Source: Acidobacteriaceae bacterium KBS 83
GTDB lineage: Bacteria > Acidobacteriota > Terriglobia > Terriglobales > Acidobacteriaceae
Length of the DNA stretch: 64,000 bases
Assembly: GCA_000381585.1 (NCBI GenBank)
Contig: KB906739.1
Location: 310,001 to 374,000, forward strand
Direction: 5' to 3'
Each line of letters starts with the position of its first letter. The stretch's first letter is position 1. Below the pieces are notes generated by a model that worked only from the letters and a program-made list of their open reading frames with translations, was not told the DNA's origin and ran no database searches. The translations under genes were made by a program, and so were the position numbers. Shown here piece after piece: positions 63,621 to 64,000 of the stretch.

Positions 63621-64000
63621 TTGGGGAAGTATTTCATTGAGAGGGCAGGAGGTGGGTGAACCGTTTGTCCAAAGCACCTCCAGGCGAACTGGCCCTCACG
63701 ATCTTTGGTGGTTGCCAAGAGCCGTCAAGGCCTCCCTGCTGGTAACAGTAAACTCGGAGATAGAGAGAAAAAGCGGTCGTCTGGAACAGCCAGCCGGTTG
63801 CTTTCCTCGTCTTTGTCTGGCGATCCTGTACCCGCGTAGGGTGTGAGAAAGCCGTCGCATTTCGCTTTGAACGTTTTGTTCTTTATTCCGAGGGGGCCGA
63901 AAACAGCAAACAATCGGACTTTCTGCCTATTCAAGGCTCGTCAGTCTGCAAACACGGAAAGAGAATGGACCAACATTGAGCAGCCATGCATGGAGTCAAT
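63621..64000. other. Terminal intergenic stretch, nothing recognised
   Basis: No frame on either strand gives family-typical protein, and no terminator hairpin with a U-tract was identified after GH27. The window ends here. Confidence 0.4.

Noticed and set aside
1-64000. tRNA, rRNA and CRISPR arrays
   Set aside because: Gaps were scanned for T-loop-like GGTTCGAATCC patterns, rRNA segments and regularly spaced repeats; none was found.

Overview
The window looks like a chromosomal segment of an Acidobacteriota member (class Terriglobia, probably family Acidobacteriaceae). The basis is the gene content: four very large Oar-like TonB-dependent receptors with an N-terminal Cna-B/carboxypeptidase-regulatory-like domain (two of them near 1,180 residues), a winged-helix/transmembrane regulator of the kind common in this phylum, many plant-glycan hydrolases, a permease-first RND efflux operon, and moderately high GC. 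The genus is not determinable from the sequence alone.

Layout. 1-5,642: a 3'-truncated Oar-like receptor with a perfect LacI-type palindrome upstream, an orphan NarL-type response regulator, and a secreted GH51 arabinofuranosidase. 5,843-11,280: a tightly overlapping histidine-utilisation operon (hutU-hutI-hutF-M20 amidohydrolase) using the formimidoylglutamate deiminase branch. 11,319-13,494: a methyltransferase and a Tat-exported multicopper oxidase. 13,960-18,558: two cobalamin riboswitches facing away from each other. The plus-strand one leads nrdA-nrdB, where NrdB carries the Chlamydia-type (class Ic) Phe in place of the radical Tyr. The minus-strand one has no recognisable intact gene next to it. 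19,060-25,478: a five-gene, 4-bp-overlapping sugar-phosphate operon (cupin GPI, ROK kinase, fused phosphomannose isomerase, second cupin GPI, secreted GH2), with the remains of a sugar porter at its head. 26,203-33,051: TetR repressor and RND tripartite efflux operon. 33,354-47,455: two Oar-like receptors, an (alpha/alpha)6 glycosidase, a membrane-tethered winged-helix regulator, a TPR protein, a broken CRTAC1 gene beside an IS110 remnant, and an IclR regulator. 47,516-63,620: a fucosylated-glycan locus with an Oar-like receptor, L-fuconate dehydratase with its GntR/FCD regulator, then GH29-GH97-GH95-SGNH esterase and a GH27 with two C-terminal carbohydrate-binding modules.

How it works together. 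The most coherent module is the fucose locus. Outer-membrane uptake (47,516-51,067) and the GH29-led operon (54,141-60,750) share almost identical LacI-family operator sequences set on a TTGACA box, so they appear to form one regulon. GH29 and GH95 would release L-fucose, GH97 and GH27 would remove alpha-galactosyl residues, the esterase would remove acyl groups, and FucD would start oxidative L-fucose catabolism. This fits fucosylated, acetylated plant polymers such as xyloglucan or rhamnogalacturonan (inference).

A recurrent theme is decay in the spaces between intact genes. I found remnants of a sugar porter, an L-fucose/L-rhamnose mutarotase, a CRTAC1 protein, an IS110 transposase, an AraC/XylR-type regulator and possibly a malectin domain. 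All were read by eye as family-typical peptides split over several frames. No tRNA, rRNA or CRISPR array was seen.
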